DNA of 64,000 nucleotides. Source: Symsagittifera roscoffensis. Its lineage: Eukaryota; Xenacoelomorpha; Acoela; Convolutidae. Shown here in pieces: positions 41,101 to 50,730 of this stretch. The notes below the pieces were generated by a model, which saw nothing but the letters and a program-made list of their open reading frames with translations, did not search any database and was not told the DNA's origin. The translations under genes were made by a program, and so were the position numbers. How positions within the stretch are numbered: the stretch's first letter is position 1; each line of letters opens with the position of its first letter. The stretch covers positions 38,120,706 through 38,184,705 of the forward strand of contig NC_087064.1 in assembly GCF_963678635.1 (NCBI RefSeq). Direction: 5' to 3'.

Positions 41101-44100
41101 AGTCCAAAAATTCATCTTTCGAAGGTTGTAACTGAATATTCGCTTTACCTAATGTTGTTTTCAGGTCTGTCATGCTGAAAATCGTCACGGGATCCGATAT
41201 CTATCCACAACCACATTTTCTTCCCTGACACCTCAACCTGGACTCGGGCCCCAGGGATCTTTAGTTCTGTCACGTTCTTCTTCCTCTTGATCGACATCAC
41301 CATGTAGTCATCAGATCCTGACGTCATGGATTCATTCTCCCTGCTTCCCTGCTGATTCACCCAAGCCACTGGATCTTCTGCCACATCATTAAGACTCTGC
41401 ATGCTCTGATGGTGCTCATTTTCATCTCTCACTAATCCGACTCGTCCTCTCCACTGGTTAGTACCTCTCCTAATTCCTCTGCATGTTCGTTCAAAATATC
41501 CCAGTTTCTGACACGAATTACATGTTGCTCCCTTTCAAGAGTAAAATTGTGTGCGTCGCAATTATAACACCTACGGTTGTTACCGCTTCCCCCACTGCTT
41601 GATCCTTGGGTGTATCCTCCGCGTCCCCCGCGTGCTCGACCTCTGCAAAATTCTTGTCCCCTTCTGATATTATTAACTGGCTCCTGTTTTATAGTTATCG
41701 GCGGCGCTGACGAGGCCGGTTTTCCAGTGTATGATTTATATGCACGTTCATACGATAATGCGATCCTATAGACTTCCTCGGGTAACTTTGTTGATCGTGA
41801 TAATTCTCGTTGGCAATCCGATTCCCGCATGTCATAATAAAAATATCACGAACGTTTTCGGCCGCATTAGCAAAATCACACCTGCCCGCAAGAGCGCTCA
41901 ATTCCGCGTATAATTTCTCAAATGTTTCATTTTCCCTCTGCTTTCTTCCATAGAAAAGTCCTCTCTCATGGGTTACGTTACGCTCACGTTTGAAGACATT
42001 TTGCATCTCGTCAAGAACCCGTGGGTAACGTTCCGTTTTAACATTCACCGCCGGTTTTCGTGCTTTAAAGATCTTTTGCGCTTCGTCTCCAATACAGGGA
42101 TAGAGATTAGACTTCAACTTCTTTTCCGCCTCAATACCGTTTTCCCATTTACATCCTCTGACAACGCTCCAATCGCCGCCGCATTTAAGGTACGCGCAAA
42201 ATAGAAATCATCGGGATCAATGTCATATTTTGCTATTATCCCCCAGGAAACTTTATGATCCACTCCTCTCAGTAAATTGGCGGTTCCGGTGTCCGTGCGT
42301 CCCAAAATGATGGTATATTAAGTGGATTCTTTCCCCCTCCTTTCCTTTCCGCTGACTGCGCCATGTTGAAGTATAGAAATGTATCGTATAGAAAATGAAT
42401 AGTTGTTTAACTTGAATTGTAAGCAACTGTTAGGCATCAAATCGAAATCTTACTGCACCGTTCTATTTCAGATCATACCGGACGTTAGAGATCGCAAGGT
42501 CACGAAAGCAGGTCTCCAGACAGAAAGATAAAAATTGATAGCACTTGCATAAACTCAAACTGGTCCCTATCTCAGTTTTATCAACAAGTTTGAAATCAAC
42601 AGTTTACTCTATGGTTCCAGTTTTCCGATAAACAAGAAATCGATATCAAAAAAACAGACTCACCTCTCACATTTGTCCAGTGATCGAGTTGCATGCCAAA
42701 AAAAATCTACTTGTTTGAGTTTTGCAATGCAATCCGATTCTAACTTCGCCATATAGTCCTGAATTGTTTTGTAGTTGGACAATTTGGGTACTTTCATAAC
42801 TGATTCCAAGAATAATCTCGTATTTTTGGCGCGGAACACGTTTATGGGCAAGAGGGTTTGAGCAAAACGTATAATCATATCTCTTTTAAACTGCTCAGTT
42901 TCCGTAACAATAGTCATGTTGTTCGCAAGACGTAATTGGGAAGGGTTTTCTTTCTCTAGAGGCATAATTTTGTCGAATATCTCTTTATTAAGAGCCCGGA
43001 AATGGCGTTTGGCGTTCGTTAAGAAGCTACTTTTTTCCAGGCCTTTAGTTTGCTTTGTCTACGGACAGTGCCTGCATTGCCACCATTCCTCGCCATTTTC
43101 TTTTACCAAGAAACATTCTCTCTGCCAGGCCTCAGTTTCGTCAAGTTTAGTGCGTCCCATCGAAAACAAGTTTAACTAAAGAACGAATAAGTAGAAGCGT
43201 TCATCAAAGTTAGATGTATGTGCAGTATTCGAATGTCCGTATTCCCTTGCATATTGAATCAATATAATACAGTAATTCGATGGCGAGCGGGTAATGCCGT
43301 CATGACGTAGAAGCGAGCGTGACGTCATAACCTGCGCTTAGTTTTGGGATAGCTATAATACGTGCCGAAAAGCTGACGGAAATCCAATAAAAATTAGCCC
43401 ATTTTTATTGAAAAGATTTATTGCAATTGCGATTTAAATCGCGCTAAAATTTTGTTTACATTCTTGGTTTATTTATTATATTCAAATAATTTCCGATAAA
43501 TCTTTTTTTTATTTGGTCATCACTGGACCGATAGATCTGTGAAGGAAAACAATCAGGACTTTTGACTACTCATGAACGTATCTTAAGACTTCTTCTAGAG
43601 TACTCTGCCCCAACCGGGTCACAGGCAGCAAGCACTACATCTATCTTGAGAGAACCAACTGGAAAAAACGCCGCCCTCTGCTCTGTAACTCGATGCACTA
43701 AAATGACCAAATTCGATCAGATACATACCGAAAGCCTTATCCTTCCCGTAAAACACCACACGAACCTATTCTCCTCCGAATACTATGCCAGTTACCACCT
43801 ATACAACCCTGCCGGAAGGGCGATGCTCGAAACTATCGACCACTCAGACAAATTAAACCCACATTCAAAAGCTACAATGCGGGCTTCCTGTTGGACATTT
43901 ACGAGCTCATCGACAAGGGAGCCGAAATCCATATACAAAAGTGCTAGACCCACGAGCAGTTTCTAAATACTTTGAAACTGTCGACAGACCGAAAATACTT
44001 AGCGAAAACAAATCTCTCCAACTGAGCTTTACAGTCGAAAGCCTGTTCCAGCCTCATCCAACTACGCTCCGGTTACTCATTCCTAATTTTTTCTTACCTC

Positions 44101-46136
44101 AACAGACTTGACCCAAAGTTCTCTAACGAATGTTCAAAGTGCTTCAATACCCCCACGCGATACACTCAAATTTACGGTTTAGCAGATACGGTTTAGACGA
44201 CATAAAACACCACCGCCATAACTCTGCTAGCCTTCCCGTGTTACGGTTGGTGATTCACTTGAAGTGTCAGTTACTAGAATCGGAGCCCCCTCCATGCAAA
44301 GACACACTAGCGAAGACCGCAGTGTGGAGCGTAGTAGCGACGATGAAGCTAACCAATTTCCACTGGAAGTACTAGTGCAGCCGTGGCTGAGTGGCGCAAG
44401 GAAAGCGTATAGTAATACGAGTCATGCGTACGGATTTCACTTCTTGCGGTCATGGTTGAAGGGATCCCATTGCCATCCGCCTCCGCAATGTGGGACCGGC
44501 TACGGTGAGATGGATGACATCCCCCTCACCCAAACTAAGCAATTTTTTCTCTCTGAAGTACTTTAACGTGTTAACCATTCCAGACAAAATTTTTAGCCAT
44601 TCAGACTAAAAAGACGAAAAATTTCATCCATCGCCCCTCGATGAGACAACTAAAGCATCATGCCCATAGATCTGTGAAAGAACACAATCAGGACGATCGT
44701 GGAGCAGCCATTAATATCGCTTAAAATTTTCTTACACTACAATCAGCGCGGTGTACTGAAAAAGCTTTCCGGAGAAAGAAGAAAAGCTGAGACTACCTGA
44801 ATGCGCATTTGAGGATGTAGCTACTCAGGCATAAAAAGCAATGACAAACTATAAAAAAACTGTTACATCTTATCTTGATATAATCATGAAAACATGTTCT
44901 AGCAAATCTAAACATTGACAGCATAGCCATATCAAGACTTCTTGAATTGAGACAAGAATTTTTTATTCAAAAAAATTAAGTTTAAAGATATCTTTGGAAG
45001 TTTTTCAAGCGCAGTTGGAAAGTTACGAATACTGGTTCGCGTATGTCAAAAATAAGCACAACTTTTTAATCCAACCACTGAAAAGGGGAAGATTTTTTGT
45101 GTTGCAGTGCTATTACCTTTAAAAAGTATTGCAATCGGGTGTAAGACTTTTTTCCCGTAATTGACTCTGTTCACAGGACTCACTCTTGGGCTCATTCACA
45201 TCTTTGTCCTCCTTGCAAATCCTACCCCTCTCTGTTGCCAATACTAAACATATACTGAGATTATAATTTATTCTCAAATTGGGTTTTTATTTTAGCAAGA
45301 AAGTGTTTATCAAAAATGATTCTATAAATTCAAAAAGCTTTAATGCCATCTTTTTTTTCGAATGCTGAGATTTTTTCAAAAAACAAGTCAATTGGCTATG
45401 TTTGAGCTTGAGCCTTGTTGTTTCAGATCCTTGTTCCGCCCTTGCCTGGGAAAGCATTTGGAAGACAACTACCCTTTAGAAACGATCAAGGCATTTTCGC
45501 GGAGAGTTTCATCGAAGACAGAAGACAGCAACTTGAAGCTTTTGTCAACAGGTAGTAGCGTCATTCGAAGCTTAAGCGATAAGAAGGTATGCGAGGAACA
45601 GTCACAATAGCATAGGATACGTGTAGTTGTTCTGATCGAGTTTTTAATTGATGCAAAATGTCTTTTGCCCATGTTTCATTCTGAGTAAAAAGCGTATCAT
45701 TTTTGTTTTGGAAAAATTTTGGGAAGTTTAATTAGGAATCAGAATGAAGGAGAAAAATTTTAGAAAATGCCTGCATACAAGCTTAGTTGGGTTTCTGGGT
45801 AACCAGTTTGGCGCAAGCAAAAACGTTGAACCTACGTTGAAAACTAAAATTTATATACATATTATTCGGGCCCGAGTTATCACCAAATGACACAAGATTT
45901 GTAAAATAGATTTTTGGAAAGGTTTCGCTCATTTGTAAATAATATACTGCTTGGTTGCGCACATTACGCTAGAAAAAAAAACCGGGAACTTGGCATGTTT
46001 CATAGTATCAAATCTTTTCATGCGTTTCAGAGTCGCTGGACATCCTCTAGCTCAGAACGAAAAATGTCTGCACATGTTTTTGCAAGAACCCGTGATCGAT
46101 AAAAATTACACACCGGGAAAAGTGAGGTCCTTTTAA
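32200..46136 (+). CDS. snx-3: Sorting nexin 3 (PX-domain retromer adaptor), four exons
   Basis: SNX3 binds phosphatidylinositol 3-phosphate on early endosomes and works with retromer in cargo retrieval, including Wntless. Exons are 32200-32349, 32418-32513, 45427-45551 and 46031-46136. They join to 477 bases, i.e. 158 residues plus TAA, close to the usual family length of about 160. All introns are GT..AG with nematode acceptors (TTTATAG, GTTTCAG, GTTTCAG). The joined protein shows FLEVDVVNPETHG, the lipid-binding RRRYSEFEW, VPPLPGKAFGRQLPF, and the closing AGHPLAQNEKCLHMFLQ. Exon phases agree: two phase-0 junctions, then AG|A for arginine. No lesion is seen, so the gene looks functional despite a 12.9-kb second intron filled with mobile elements. 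Confidence 0.95.
32350..32417 (+). other. snx-3 intron 1
   Basis: A 68-base intron, GTGAGT to TTTATAG, of the short size typical for nematodes. Confidence 0.9.
33554..33606 (+). repeat. Three copies of TGCAATGGAATT
   Basis: The 12-mer occurs at 33554, 33568 and 33595 inside the snx-3 intron. It is a small local repeat without further meaning that I can see. Confidence 0.7.
33840..35060 (+). pseudogene. Decayed LINE reverse-transcriptase fragment
   Basis: Scattered RT motifs on the plus strand, in changing frames, mark an old LINE. They include an HQHGFCP-type motif near 34735, then IVLDMSKAHKCVNHH (about 34830-34880; compare the family's DxSKAFDxVNH), and VRQGSVYSPIF (about 34970-35005). 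No long frame remains. The downstream 35080-35290 sequence matches the repeat at 44.4 kb and may be this LINE's 3' region. Confidence 0.6.
35080..35290 (+). repeat. Dispersed repeat, copy 1 (partner 44378-44670)
   Basis: It shares with 44378-44670 the blocks GTAATACGAGTCATG, GGGACCGGCTACGG, CTCTCTGAAGTACTTTAAC and the CATC(C)GCCCCTCGA end. About 70 bases present in copy 2 are missing here. Both are in the same orientation. Confidence 0.75.
35914..35961 (+). repeat. 24-bp tandem duplication
   Basis: Two perfect head-to-tail copies of a 24-base unit beginning TCACATAAAAACTTTTCC. Confidence 0.9.
36269..36739 (+). CDS. Hypothetical 156-residue ORF upstream of the inverted integrase
   Basis: I do not recognise this ORF. 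It is serine/asparagine-rich, with SSDSDIELIPPEK in the middle and a proline/aromatic patch (HPFPGLSYPL) near the end. Its frame differs from that of the integrase ORF, which follows at once. It may be the pol linker before integrase, displaced by a frameshift, or an unrelated insertion. A CCAAT box (36295) lies within its first codons. Confidence 0.3.
   Translation: MSTCNRRLTNQNRDICIMAEICKYPRRKIRRCSQYVNSSCTIQNKSIKNMSTINSPEKSHQRSSAIVNTSTHSGDVSLNVVLNRLNQPTSVSSDSDIELIPPEKVVPKQTNSKKLNTIISFPHPFPGLSYPLVQNDKWIYSVVPTDSKVFRKNRLS
36742..38527 (+). pseudogene. Gypsy-type integrase end, inverted relative to the rest of its element
   Basis: A 479-codon frame (36742-38181) without a natural ATG encodes the HHCC finger (HFNHHGRDKM ... 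CKSC), the DDE core (LDFWGPV, HMDQATGFFS, GMVERTIG) and a long basic C-terminal extension. The last part, basic and acidic (SEDESDEDGDSDW, then TRKSTRQRRGVDKMGG), lies in another frame at 38249-38527. The gag, protease, RT and RNase H of what looks like the same element lie to the right on the opposite strand, so this end has been flipped. Confidence 0.8.
38611..38869 (+). repeat. LTR of the rearranged gypsy element, copy 1 (inverted to copy 2)
   Basis: Positions 38660-38869 are the reverse complement of 42364-42573 with few differences. Outside that core the start TGATAAA also matches, but about 35 bases here are absent from copy 2. The copy follows the integrase in the sense direction, as a 3' LTR should. 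Confidence 0.8.
39276..41432 (-). pseudogene. Gypsy-type protease, reverse transcriptase and RNase H, broken
   Basis: The protease is split over two frames: LWIDIGSRDDF at about 41205 (DIGS in place of DTGS) and ILGRNLMGT at about 40985. The reverse transcriptase (40759-40382, then 40228-39569) has LDFTYAYGQV and a catalytic FIDD near 40275, with a frameshift near 40385 and a TGA near 40231. RNase H shows IICDASHDGLGAVL, NELELLAVVWA, ISDQKALL and a final VLADYLSRFP (39506). No single frame spans it. It belongs with the gag to the right. Confidence 0.85.
41432..42305 (-). pseudogene. Gypsy-type gag, broken
   Basis: Gag pieces in three overlapping frames (42305-42114, 42117-41695, 41830-41432) directly follow the LTR and primer-binding site. 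Motifs include FYFARTLNAAA, then ETFEKLYAELSALAGRCDFAN, an arginine/glycine-rich patch (RGRARGGRGGYTQG) and a degenerate zinc-knuckle start CYNCDAHNF. Confidence 0.72.
42354..42363 (-). other. Primer-binding site, tRNA-Ser type
   Basis: TGGCGCAGTC in the coding sense follows the LTR with no gap. It is complementary to a serine-tRNA 3' end (GACTGCGCCA). This fixes the LTR boundary and the direction of the gag half. Confidence 0.7.
42364..42587 (-). repeat. LTR of the rearranged gypsy element, copy 2
   Basis: This is the 5' LTR of the gag-RT-RNase H half, ending ...TTCAACA next to the primer-binding site. It is inverted relative to 38611-38869. The outer limit near 42587 is approximate. Confidence 0.78.
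42660..43160 (-). pseudogene. BED-finger / hAT-transposase-like fragment
   Basis: From ATG 43160 one frame runs to 42660 with a single in-frame TAG just after a zinc-finger start (WWQCRHCP). After the stop come the remaining finger positions (NAKRHFRAL), then FAQTLLPINVFRAKNTRLFLE and KVPKLSNYKTIQDYM. That order, a BED-type finger followed by a 'P-x-x-V-...-F-x-x-x-L' helix region, is typical of hAT transposases and their domesticated relatives. The frame ends at AG|GTGAGT, a good splice donor, and the gypsy LTR follows, so the downstream exon may be lost. Confidence 0.5.
43562..44000 (+). pseudogene. LINE C-terminal fragment
   Basis: Open but short frames encode ESLILPVKHHTNLFSSEYYA and NPAGRAM, resembling the segment after the RT domain in several LINE families (a LPxxxH...QY... 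motif). There is no start, no RT core and no clear end. The following repeat at 44378 may be its 3' region. Confidence 0.45.
44378..44670 (+). repeat. Dispersed repeat, copy 2, with tRNA-like A box
   Basis: This is the longer copy of the repeat at 35080-35290. It contains GCCGTGGCTGAGTGGCGC, in which TGGCTGAGTGG fits the pol III A box of Leu/Ser-type tRNAs. A possible weak B-box-like GGTTGAAGGGATCC follows about 70 bases later. A SINE-like origin is possible, but so is a LINE 3' UTR. Confidence 0.5.
45552..46030 (+). other. snx-3 intron 3
   Basis: A 479-base A/T-rich intron, GTAGTA to GCGTTTCAG. It contains no ORF of note. Confidence 0.88.
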
Positions 46137-48183
46137 ACACCCGCTCAGAACTTTTCTTTCGACAATGTATGCTCCACACGCCTCAGCATTCAATGAATAC
46201 CTTCAATTTTTCACATAGACTCAAATTTAAATCTTGACGCCGAAAAAGCACAGTGAAAATGGTGACTGATTCTCTCATATTATCGCAATTTATTGTCTTT
46301 AGTTGTCATTAACTTACCATTGTGTCATAAAGTAACTAATAATGTCCAGATCTGATTTCGCGATGAATTGTAAGCTAGAAACCTTATCAAAATTAATTGA
46401 TGATAACTTATGATTGATATTTATAGATCCAGAGTTTCAATATATTCTTTAGTTAATGGCCTTTTGAAACCAGAAAGCTGCTGTTTGAGAGAAAATTTGG
46501 TTATTGTCAAGTAACTCCGTAGCCTTTTTCTGGTCCTAAAGAAAAGTGTGGTTGCTAACTGAGAGTTCAAAATTTATTTCAACTTCAGTGCAGAAAGATT
46601 TTCAGTAAATTAAAATTTATGGGGCTCTTAAAGCAAATAAAGTTACTCTTTGAAGATGCACATATTTGTATCTTAGCATGTAATGGAAATAAAATGGACT
46701 TCAAAAAACGTAACTGACTTCTAGTTTCAAAATGGACTTTAATTTTTAGGGGGATGAATGTAATGAAGACTCTTATATATGGCGTGATGAGAATTTATTC
46801 GGGAAAATCTTAAAAATCGTTCACACAGGCAAGCTTCTCATGGTTGCGTTCTTAAAAAAGGTTGCTTCTATATCTCATGAGGATTTCGGTACCGCGCAAA
46901 CGCACACGCACAAACGACTTTTATTATAAGTATAGATTGCTACCGAGCGAAAGACAGTTTCCTGTTTTAAGTGTCACTGAAAGCACTTCTAAGATGCTTG
47001 GTCTCTTCAAAAAACAAGTTGTGTGCGCTTAATATTGATCCTTTTGAGTTTGGTTTTCGATTTCTTTAAGCTCATTTCAAATTCAGATGCTAAAGAAATC
47101 ACTAAGAAGAATGTGAATAGCAAAAAAGTGTGTATTACTTTGATCAAAACTGAATTAAATTTTCAGAATTCCGAGCGCAATCAAATTTACCCATTATTCT
47201 GGTTTTCTCTATTTGGGTTTGTTTTTTGAAAAAAGTAAGAAAGGCCACTCAGTAAAAAATGTTTTTGTTTTAACGTGATATATTTTGCTTCAAAAGTTGG
47301 AAAATATTAACAGATTTTCTTTTGTTTCAAGTTCCTTGATTTTTTTCCAATATTTGATTGGCTATTTTAACTTTTGCTTCTAGCAACCACCGTGCAAACG
47401 TTTTCACGCGTTTTTCTCGGTGATAATTTTGTTCACGAATTTTGCACATGGGAAGGTTGCCTGCTGTGAATTGCTTTATAATACCAATTTCATCGAAAAC
47501 GGAGAGTTTCTGTGGAATTAACAGTATGTTTTCTAGCCAGTAATTTAAAAGGTAAAGAAAAATTTATAAGACTTAGAAATTAATTTTTTAATCATCAAAA
47601 ATCTATCCATTAGCTTTTTTTTCTGAGTTTGAAGGCAAAAATGAGCGATTAATTGCTTGAATAATCTGCTCGTTAATTTGGTGTTTGAGTAATTTGCCAA
47701 ACCAATTTACCAGTCCTAAATTGCCGACCATTTTTTCTCCACACAGACTTTTTGGATTTTTTGAAACCCGAAGCACGTCGGAAACCGAAGAATTTTTATA
47801 TACCGACAAACTTTTGAACCTCCAGGAGCTTTTTTAAAATTGAGAAAAAAAACAAGCTGCGTCATAGCTCTTTTTCAACCCTCTTGAGGGGAGAGGGTGA
47901 TCAAAACATTTTTTAATTCTGTCTATTTGGCTCTGAAGTAACGCTCAAGCTCAATGATTGGGAAGAAAAAAAGCCTGAGTTCGATTGCGGACAGGACCTT
48001 CTTTTTTCTGCTAAAACCTTTTTTTTTCTGTCCGAGTTTTTCTGGTAAACAAACATAATTTTTTGAGCTATGCAAAAATATTAATTCTGCAGCAGACTTT
48101 TCTAAAATTTTAAGCTATTTACCGTTTTGCATAATTCTTTATATTGAAGTTGTTTAAGATCCACTAATTTGCAGTAAATTCTC
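46137..48183. other. Intergenic DNA downstream of snx-3
   Basis: A/T-rich sequence with no ORF above about 70 codons and no recognisable product. A T-rich acceptor (TTTTGCTTCTAG ending 47384) precedes about 130 bases open in one frame (residues KRFHAFFSVIILFTNF...), which might be an exon; the evidence is thin. Confidence 0.45.
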
Positions 48184-48191
48184 TTTTGCAG

Positions 48192-48363
48192 ATAACCATT
48201 ATAATTTACAGTGCTCAGATGGCGTTGAAGTAACGACTCCGACCGATATGATAGTTTATTTAAATCACGGCCGACCTATTTGGAGTTTTGAAAAACATTT
48301 TTTTTCTGGTTATGATAAGATAACTTTTCTTATCGAACCTTTTTTCAGTACTTGCTCTGGATG
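48192..48363 (+). CDS. Exon-like ORF, unknown product
   Basis: CTCTTTTGCAG ends at 48191 and is followed by about 56 codons without a stop (NHYNLQCSDGVEVTTPTDM and VYLNHGRPIWSF), ending in TGA near 48362. Alternatively an internal TTTTTCAG at 48341-48348 and GTAAGT at 48405 would define a 56-base exon. I do not recognise the protein and see no ATG, so it could be the last exon of an unseen gene or chance. Confidence 0.25.
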
Positions 48364-48679
48364 AAAATCTCGCTTCTGAAGTTGATGATGACGTCAAAAC
48401 TCGCGTAAGTTTTTGTTTGCATTAACGTAATGCCATTTATTATGCAAAATTTGGGCCCTAACCTGAAAAGAATTGGTTTTACTGCTTTTGAATTTGTGAT
48501 TGAGATATGAAGAAACAAAGGCATTTAACATAGACGAAAATGAAATTAGAAAAAAATTTACTTGCAAACGGACAAAACAACGAAATTTGAATTACCAACA
48601 GAAATCAATAATTAGACAGCTCATTTGATTTTTAAAAATTTTATCAAAGAAACTGGCATCATTTCGGTCGACGCAAAAA

Positions 48680-50730
48680 AAACGTATATCAAGAAAGAAA
48701 CTTCTTGGTTCATATTTCATCATGAGCCCTTTCACATACTCTTCGTGCTCCTCATAAGATGCGTCCACGTCGTCAAGGAAACAACCAATCGCTTTGATGT
48801 TTTGTTCATAAGTGGAACAGGCTGAGACGTGATGGTCCAGCGAACCACAAATAGCGCATGACCTCCTTTGACCATGTCAGCACGAGGTTCATACCAACCG
48901 GAACTTGTGCCGGTGTTCATTCCACTGCAATTGCCGCAATTACCGTAGCAGCTGAGCGCTCGGCTTTATGAGCAGGTATTCACCCGATTTAATGCTTAAA
49001 CCATCGTGCGTGTGCCCGGAGTCCGCCAAAAAGTTGAAGTGAGTGACCAACATGGTTTTCAGTTCATCACTTTTTATTCCATCCATGAACTTCGAAGCTA
49101 TGGGTAAGTTCCTTTCTAGGATTTTCTCATCAGGATAACTTCTCCTTCTAAGCAACTCGAGGTCATCCAAAAACTTATCAATGGATTCATCTCTTTGGTG
49201 CCTCTTTACAAGTTTCACCATCGCCTGTTGCTCCTGCACACCCGAGCCGAAACTATTCAGCAAGACTCAAAATTCTTACGAGCATTGTCAAGTTCATTTG
49301 TCCTATTCGCCATAACACAGTTCAGGGCCGTGCCTTCTAAGTTGCTCCCCATTGCGCTGCATTCTCCTGTTTCTCCGAGAATTTTTCTTCCTCAAAGTAC
49401 AACTTCATCACCTCTATCCAACTATCAATGCAGCCATCTGACTCAACTTAGTATGATTTCGGTTTCTTCACCTTTACCTCTCCCAGTAGACTTCGAGAGT
49501 TTGGTGATTAACGTCTCAAGAGACCTGTTTAATAGCTCAAACATTGATGCGTACATCGTAGTATCATGTACCATGTGAATTGATGGTCGGATCTGACGTG
49601 AGGCACTGTGGGCAAACGTGCCCCCGATGGGGCATCCGTCCAACCTGCCCTCGATGGGGCTGCCCTGTGTTTCTCCCTTTGGTTAGACTCAAAACTTATT
49701 CTCGATTTCGGGGGAGCCTCTGTATGTCTGTGGGCTCTGAATCCATCAGTAGTCTGACGCGAATTTTCCCTTGAACCGGAACGACTTTCTTGGTTGTTGC
49801 TGCTCAAGAGTTCATCAAGCTTCCGCATCATAAGATTAGCCTTGGCGTCCAATCTATACCTCAGGTTAGTCATCGTTTGATCATAGGTGTTGTCATGATC
49901 GTTCAGTAGTCGATCAATCTCTTGTGTCATTCTGCCATCTCTTTCTTCAGACTCGTTGGTGGCCAGAGCCAAACTCTCCGCAAGGCACTGATCGGTGTTC
50001 TGAATCAACTGGACCTGATCGCATTTGGCTTGTGGTTTCGCGTCTACCAGTTCGTCTCTTAACTTCTCATGGCCCTGTTGAGCCCTCTCTTCTACTCAGT
50101 CGATCCTTTTTGTCATATCTTGCCACAGTTCATCAAGACCTGTCATCACGTCGGCAAACATGCCTCTCTCTAACACTGGGGTCAGACCTAGAGACGACGA
50201 GGTTAACTGAGGTTGCAGCCTAGTGCTCGATGATGCACCATCTTTCTCTGTACCCATCGACATCATCAGCCTATATAATGTCGATGACGTTCCCATCGTT
50301 ATCCCGTCTTTTATCAGTCTTGATGGTGAATTGGACATCGCCTTCATGTTCTTTTCTTGCTTCAAGCTTGGAAGAAATCCGTGCCCGAGTGCATTAGTCC
50401 CAAATGGTCAAAGCCAGAAGATAGTCCACCAGCTTGGAGCGATGTCATACGTTCATTATACAACGTTTTAAAACTCTTTTTTGCTTTTTGCTTTCGAACT
50501 TGATTGTTCTTCCGTGGGACTTATGCTCGACATCATCGCTTTCTTATTCTGCTTGGCTAGAGAGGAGTGTTCCTTTCTCCGACTATCGCTCTTGGTCTCC
50601 GATCTAGACGTCCTTTTGAACAACAGTTCTTCTCTTGCACTAGTCTCGGAACGCTCCAGACCCTTTGACTCTTTCCCGGGCAGAGTCGTCGCCAGACCCT
50701 TCTAGATCGTCATGATGGTGGCGGTCGGGT
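48680..50730 (-). pseudogene. gag: Gag of the left related element, broken
   Basis: Positions 50730-50365 match the N-terminal part of the right copy. 50365-49529 is one frame with an in-frame TGA at 50096-50098 and a coiled-coil region (SEERDGRMTQEIDRLLNDHD). A shifted frame at 49643-49443 has RSLETLITKLSKS. The capsid piece at 49263-48940 (FGSGVQEQQAM, SIDKFLDDLELLRRRS) is close to the giant element's capsid. After that, the first zinc-knuckle region is frameshifted, and sequence matching the giant element's DEDASELDHED ends near 48680. Many lesions; not functional. Confidence 0.8.

Larger units (their letters stand above)
32514..45426 (+). other. snx-3 intron 2, expanded to 12.9 kb by mobile elements
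   Basis: The donor is GTAAGT at 32514 and the acceptor is TTGTTTCAG ending at 45426. It contains, in order, A/T-rich DNA, a dead LINE fragment, a rearranged gypsy element, a BED/hAT-like fragment, a LINE C-terminal fragment and a dispersed repeat. Stretches 32514-33840, 35300-36260 and 44670-45426 hold nothing I can name. Confidence 0.88.

Noticed and set aside
44378-44470. A functional tRNA gene
   Set aside because: Only an A-box match is present; no cloverleaf or clear B box can be drawn.
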